A stretch of 7,586 nucleotides of DNA from Atopobium sp. UBA2090 (GTDB lineage: Bacteria > Actinomycetota > Coriobacteriia > Coriobacteriales > Atopobiaceae), in the NCBI GenBank assembly GCA_002331575.1, contig DCZG01000094.1, forward strand, positions 1 through 7,586, given 5' to 3'. The notes beneath the pieces were generated by a model. It worked only from the letters and a program-made list of their open reading frames with translations, did not search any database and was not told where the DNA came from. The position numbers were made by a program, and so were the translations under genes. How positions within the stretch are numbered: the stretch's first letter is position 1; each line of letters begins with the position of its first letter. Shown in pieces: positions 5,742-7,586 of this stretch.

Positions 5742-6773
5742 ATGTCAAGCAAGGTGTTCATAGACAAGGCGCTCGAGGTTCTGACCTCGGGAAGAGCTGC
5801 CGAGAAGAGCCACGACGAGACCGTGCGCGTGAGAATCTGAGTCGACCCGACCGCTCCGGGCGAACTCGTCTCCGCCGTGAGGAAGGCCTTCGTGGCGCTG
5901 CGCCCCGGCGGCATCGTCGATGTGCTCTCCCTCGCGTGCGGGTTCGTCGAGGACGACGTCACCGCAGACGTCGTCCTCGTGATTCCGGGCGTCAACGAGT
6001 CGGCCGCCGCCGGCGCCGTCACCGCGTATGCCCGTCGGGGCACGCACGTCGGCGTCCTCGTGGAATCCTCCGTCGATGCGCCACGCGTCTCGCTCGACGA
6101 GGTCTCCGCGACCTTCGTCGAGGTCATGGGTGCCACTGATGCGGTGGCCGCCACCTCGAAGGTGGCTCGGTGGCTCGTGGGCGCGACCGACAAGGGAATC
6201 GCGTTCGCGGCGAACTTCCCCTTCTGCAGGGACGAGGAGGTTGAGGCTCTCATCGGCACCTGCGCCCTCGAGAACACCGCTGTCGGTGCCGTGAGCATCC
6301 TGCCGGGATCCGACATGCCCATCATGACCGCCAATCAGGCGAAGCTGGCGCTCGACATCGCCGCGGCCTATGGCCAGAACATCGACGTGTCGCGTGCTGC
6401 CGAGCTCGTCGGCGTCCTCGGCGCCGGCTTCGCATACCGTGCCGCCGCACGCTCGCTCGTCGGGCTCGTGCCTGGTCTCGGCTGGGCTGTCAAGGCGGGC
6501 ATGGGCTATGCTGGCACCGTCTCGACGGGTCACGCGCTCAAGGCGCGCTTTGACATCGCCCTCGACGGTCCTGACGAGACGGTCGAGCGCGGGCGTGAGG
6601 CTGTCCAGGCAGCGAGGGAGGCGGCCGGTCAGATCGTGCGCGTCTCCGGGGGCATGGTCTCCGCTCCTCGGGCGCGTGCCGCCGAGGCCGCATCCAGACG
6701 GGCGGAGCGCGAGCCCAGACCCGGCGACTTCGACTACCTCGTCATCGGCGGTGCCGAGAGGGCGGGGGAGTAG
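5742..6773 (+). CDS. DUF697 (YcjF-like) protein, interrupted by in-frame UGA at codon 33
   Basis: From ATG 5742, which has an excellent Shine-Dalgarno, the frame reads 32 codons to TGA 5838-5840 and then continues in the same frame with no further stop to TAG 6771-6773 (343 codons counting the UGA). Protein character is continuous across the stop: VRVRI, UGA, then VDPTAPGELVSAVRKAF, which looks like a beta strand followed by a helix. The first half resembles an alpha/beta domain (strands VVLVIPG and VGVLVESS) without a P-loop. About 178-275 matches the DUF697/YcjF pattern: a short acidic-proline loop (SDMPIMT, D191), a helix pair ending AAAYGQNID, then LVPGLGW (about 242-248) and a Gly/Ala-rich hydrophobic helix suggesting membrane association. 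The C-terminus is charged. Its function is unknown to me. The first initiator codon after the UGA, GTG 5877, has no Shine-Dalgarno. It is either a recent nonsense pseudogene, a sequencing error or a recoded gene; I cannot decide which. Confidence 0.72.
5838..5840 (+). other. In-frame UGA interrupting the DUF697-like reading frame
   Basis: TGA is codon 33 counted from ATG 5742. The frame is the same on both sides, so this is a single-codon interruption and not an indel. It is the only in-frame TGA in any gene of the window, and none of the six complete gene ends uses TGA as terminator. Presence of the triplet is read directly; its meaning is open. Confidence 0.9.
5839..5867 (+). other. Possible bulged hairpin starting within the UGA codon
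   Basis: Bases 5839-5842 pair with 5864-5867, 5843-5844 with 5861-5862, and 5846-5849 with 5857-5860: ten Watson-Crick pairs with single unpaired A bases at 5845 and 5863 and a 7-nt loop ACCGCTC (5850-5856). A T-G wobble (5838-5868) could extend it. The position, directly after the UGA, is where bacterial selenocysteine insertion elements lie, but the loop lacks the early G expected of them. Short GC stems arise often by chance at this composition. Confidence 0.3.
6764..6770 (+). promoter_or_regulatory. Likely ribosome binding site of the radical SAM gene
   Basis: GGGGGAG sits at the very end of the DUF697-like gene, 4 nt before GTG 6775, and it runs into that gene's TAG stop. It supports GTG 6775 over the in-frame ATG 6808, which has no purine-rich site at normal distance. 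Confidence 0.5.
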
Positions 6774-6774
6774 G

Positions 6775-7586
6775 GTGCGCGCCAGGAGGGAGAACCTCTT
6801 CGGGCTCATGGAGCCGCTCCTGCCGCACGTCGAGAAGCCGTCGCGCTATCTGGACCACGAGTGGGGTGCGATCGTCGACCAGGACGGCCCCTTCCATGCC
6901 TGTCTCGTCTATGCGGACGTCTACGAGGTCGGTCAGCCCAACCTCGGCATCGCGATTCTCTACGGGCGCATCAACGAGCAGGACGGCATGTCCTGCGAGC
7001 GCGCCTACCTCCCCTGGACGGACATGTCCGCGCTCATGCGCGAGCGAGGCGTACCCCTGCTGTCCCTCGAGAGCGCGGCTCCGCTCGGATCGTTTGATGT
7101 CATCGGCTTCACACTCGCCCACGAGCTCATCTTTACCAACGTACTCGAAGTCCTCGACCTGGCAGGCATCGCCCCTCGTGCCGACGAGCGTGACGAGGAC
7201 GACCCCTTCGTCTTCGGGGGTGGCCCCTCGGCATGGAACTGCGAGCCGATGGCCCCCGTCTTCGACGCCGTACTGCTCGGCGATGGCGAGGACGGCATCG
7301 TGGACATGTGCGCCTGCGTGCGGGACGGCCGCGCCGACGGGGTCTCGCGCGCCGACGTCCTGTTCCGTCTCTCGCGGATTCCCGGCGTCTACGTCCCGTC
7401 GCTCTATGACGTCGTGGTCGACGAATCGTCGACGCGGTGGGGCTACGCAGTACCCCGCGAGGGGACGCGCGCGCCCGACGTCGTGGTCAAGCGCTGCATC
7501 CCTGACCTCGCGGCGACGGATCCCACGCCTCAGAGAATCGTGCCCTACCTCGGCATCATCCAGGACCGCGAGGCGGTGGAGGTTCT
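6775..7586 (+). CDS. Radical SAM protein of TIGR03960 type (N-terminal part; 3' end outside window)
   Basis: The frame is open from GTG 6775 to the end of the window (270 complete codons) and begins 1 nt after the previous stop, so it is coupled to the DUF697-like gene. The N-terminal part matches the uncharacterised radical SAM family TIGR03960, usually about 600 aa: VEKPSRYLDHEW (about 20-31), YADVYEVGQPNLG (about 46-58), PWTDM (80-84), SLESAAPLGSFDVIGFTLAHE (about 97-117), GGGPSAWNCEP (148-158) and LLGDGED (167-173). This region resembles a cobalamin-binding-like Rossmann domain preceding the radical SAM barrel. The window stops at DREAVEV, just before where the family carries its iron-sulphur CxxxCxxC motif, so that motif cannot be checked. 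The substrate is unknown. In many genomes the family neighbours a TIGR03936/DUF2344 protein and ribosome or RNA-processing genes. ATG 6808 is an alternative start. Confidence 0.93.
   Translation, partial: MRARRENLFGLMEPLLPHVEKPSRYLDHEWGAIVDQDGPFHACLVYADVYEVGQPNLGIAILYGRINEQDGMSCERAYLPWTDMSALMRERGVPLLSLESAAPLGSFDVIGFTLAHELIFTNVLEVLDLAGIAPRADERDEDDPFVFGGGPSAWNCEPMAPVFDAVLLGDGEDGIVDMCACVRDGRADGVSRADVLFRLSRIPGVYVPSLYDVVVDESSTRWGYAVPREGTRAPDVVVKRCIPDLAATDPTPQRIVPYLGIIQDREAVEV

Noticed and set aside
5838..5840. Genome-wide reassignment of UGA to a sense codon
   Set aside because: Trp is written TGG throughout the seven genes and no other in-frame TGA occurs in about 7.4 kb of coding sequence. One UGA cannot support a new code, although stop-codon counts from the genome would be a fair test.
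5742..5840. Independent 32-codon leader peptide or attenuator upstream of GTG 5877
   Set aside because: There is no run of regulatory codons, no U-rich terminator and no Shine-Dalgarno before 5877. The reading frame and protein pattern continue across the stop, which a separate leader would not predict.
5838..5868. Confident selenocysteine (SECIS) call
   Set aside because: The loop lacks the expected early G, the loop-to-UGA spacing is short, and the surrounding protein does not look like a known selenoprotein family with a Cys counterpart at this point.
5745..6809. Antisense open frame of 354 codons opposite the DUF697-like gene
   Set aside because: It mirrors a high-G+C coding strand, has no ribosome binding site, and its product is Arg/Asp/Gly-rich without recognisable motifs. 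The + strand frame has clear domain signatures.

Overview
The window is a stretch of a high-G+C bacterial chromosome (about two-thirds G+C by eye, with strong G/C preference at third codon positions). Every real gene reads on the + strand and the genes are almost end to end. It holds the cell-elongation (rod-shape) cluster in its classical order: 3' part of mreB, mreC, mreD, mrdA (PBP2) and rodA. These are followed by a DUF697/YcjF-like gene and the 5' part of a radical SAM gene of the TIGR03960 type. High G+C together with a complete mreBCD-PBP2-RodA set and this radical SAM neighbour suggests a Coriobacteriia actinobacterium (Olsenella/Atopobium/Collinsella relatives). That placement is inferred from gene content and composition, not from a search.

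Layout: mreB 1-822 (N-terminus cut off), mreC 825-1856, mreD 1871-2434, mrdA 2443-4476, rodA 4490-5716, DUF697-like gene 5742-6773 (interrupted by an in-frame TGA at 5838-5840), and the radical SAM gene from 6775 past the end of the window. Gaps between genes are 2, 14, 8, 13, 25 and 1 nt. There is no intergenic space for a terminator or a conventional promoter, so the window reads as one transcription unit with coupled translation. No stretch above 300 bases lacks a gene. I see no RNA genes, mobile elements or CRISPR.

How the genes work together: MreB filaments at the inner face of the membrane connect through MreC and MreD to the synthase pair RodA (glycosyltransferase) and PBP2 (transpeptidase), which builds lateral-wall peptidoglycan. 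The last two genes have no established role in this process.

The points most worth a second look are: (1) the UGA at codon 33 of the DUF697-like gene, with the same frame open for more than 300 codons afterwards and a bulged hairpin beginning inside the UGA; (2) a Cys-Cys-His-Cys set in PBP2 that lines up with the Asp-Asp-His-Cys zinc site of E. coli PBP2; (3) an extra N-terminal membrane segment on PBP2; and (4) all six complete gene ends being TAG followed by G, with the stop often built into the next Shine-Dalgarno. I found no defence, mobile or otherwise clearly novel system.
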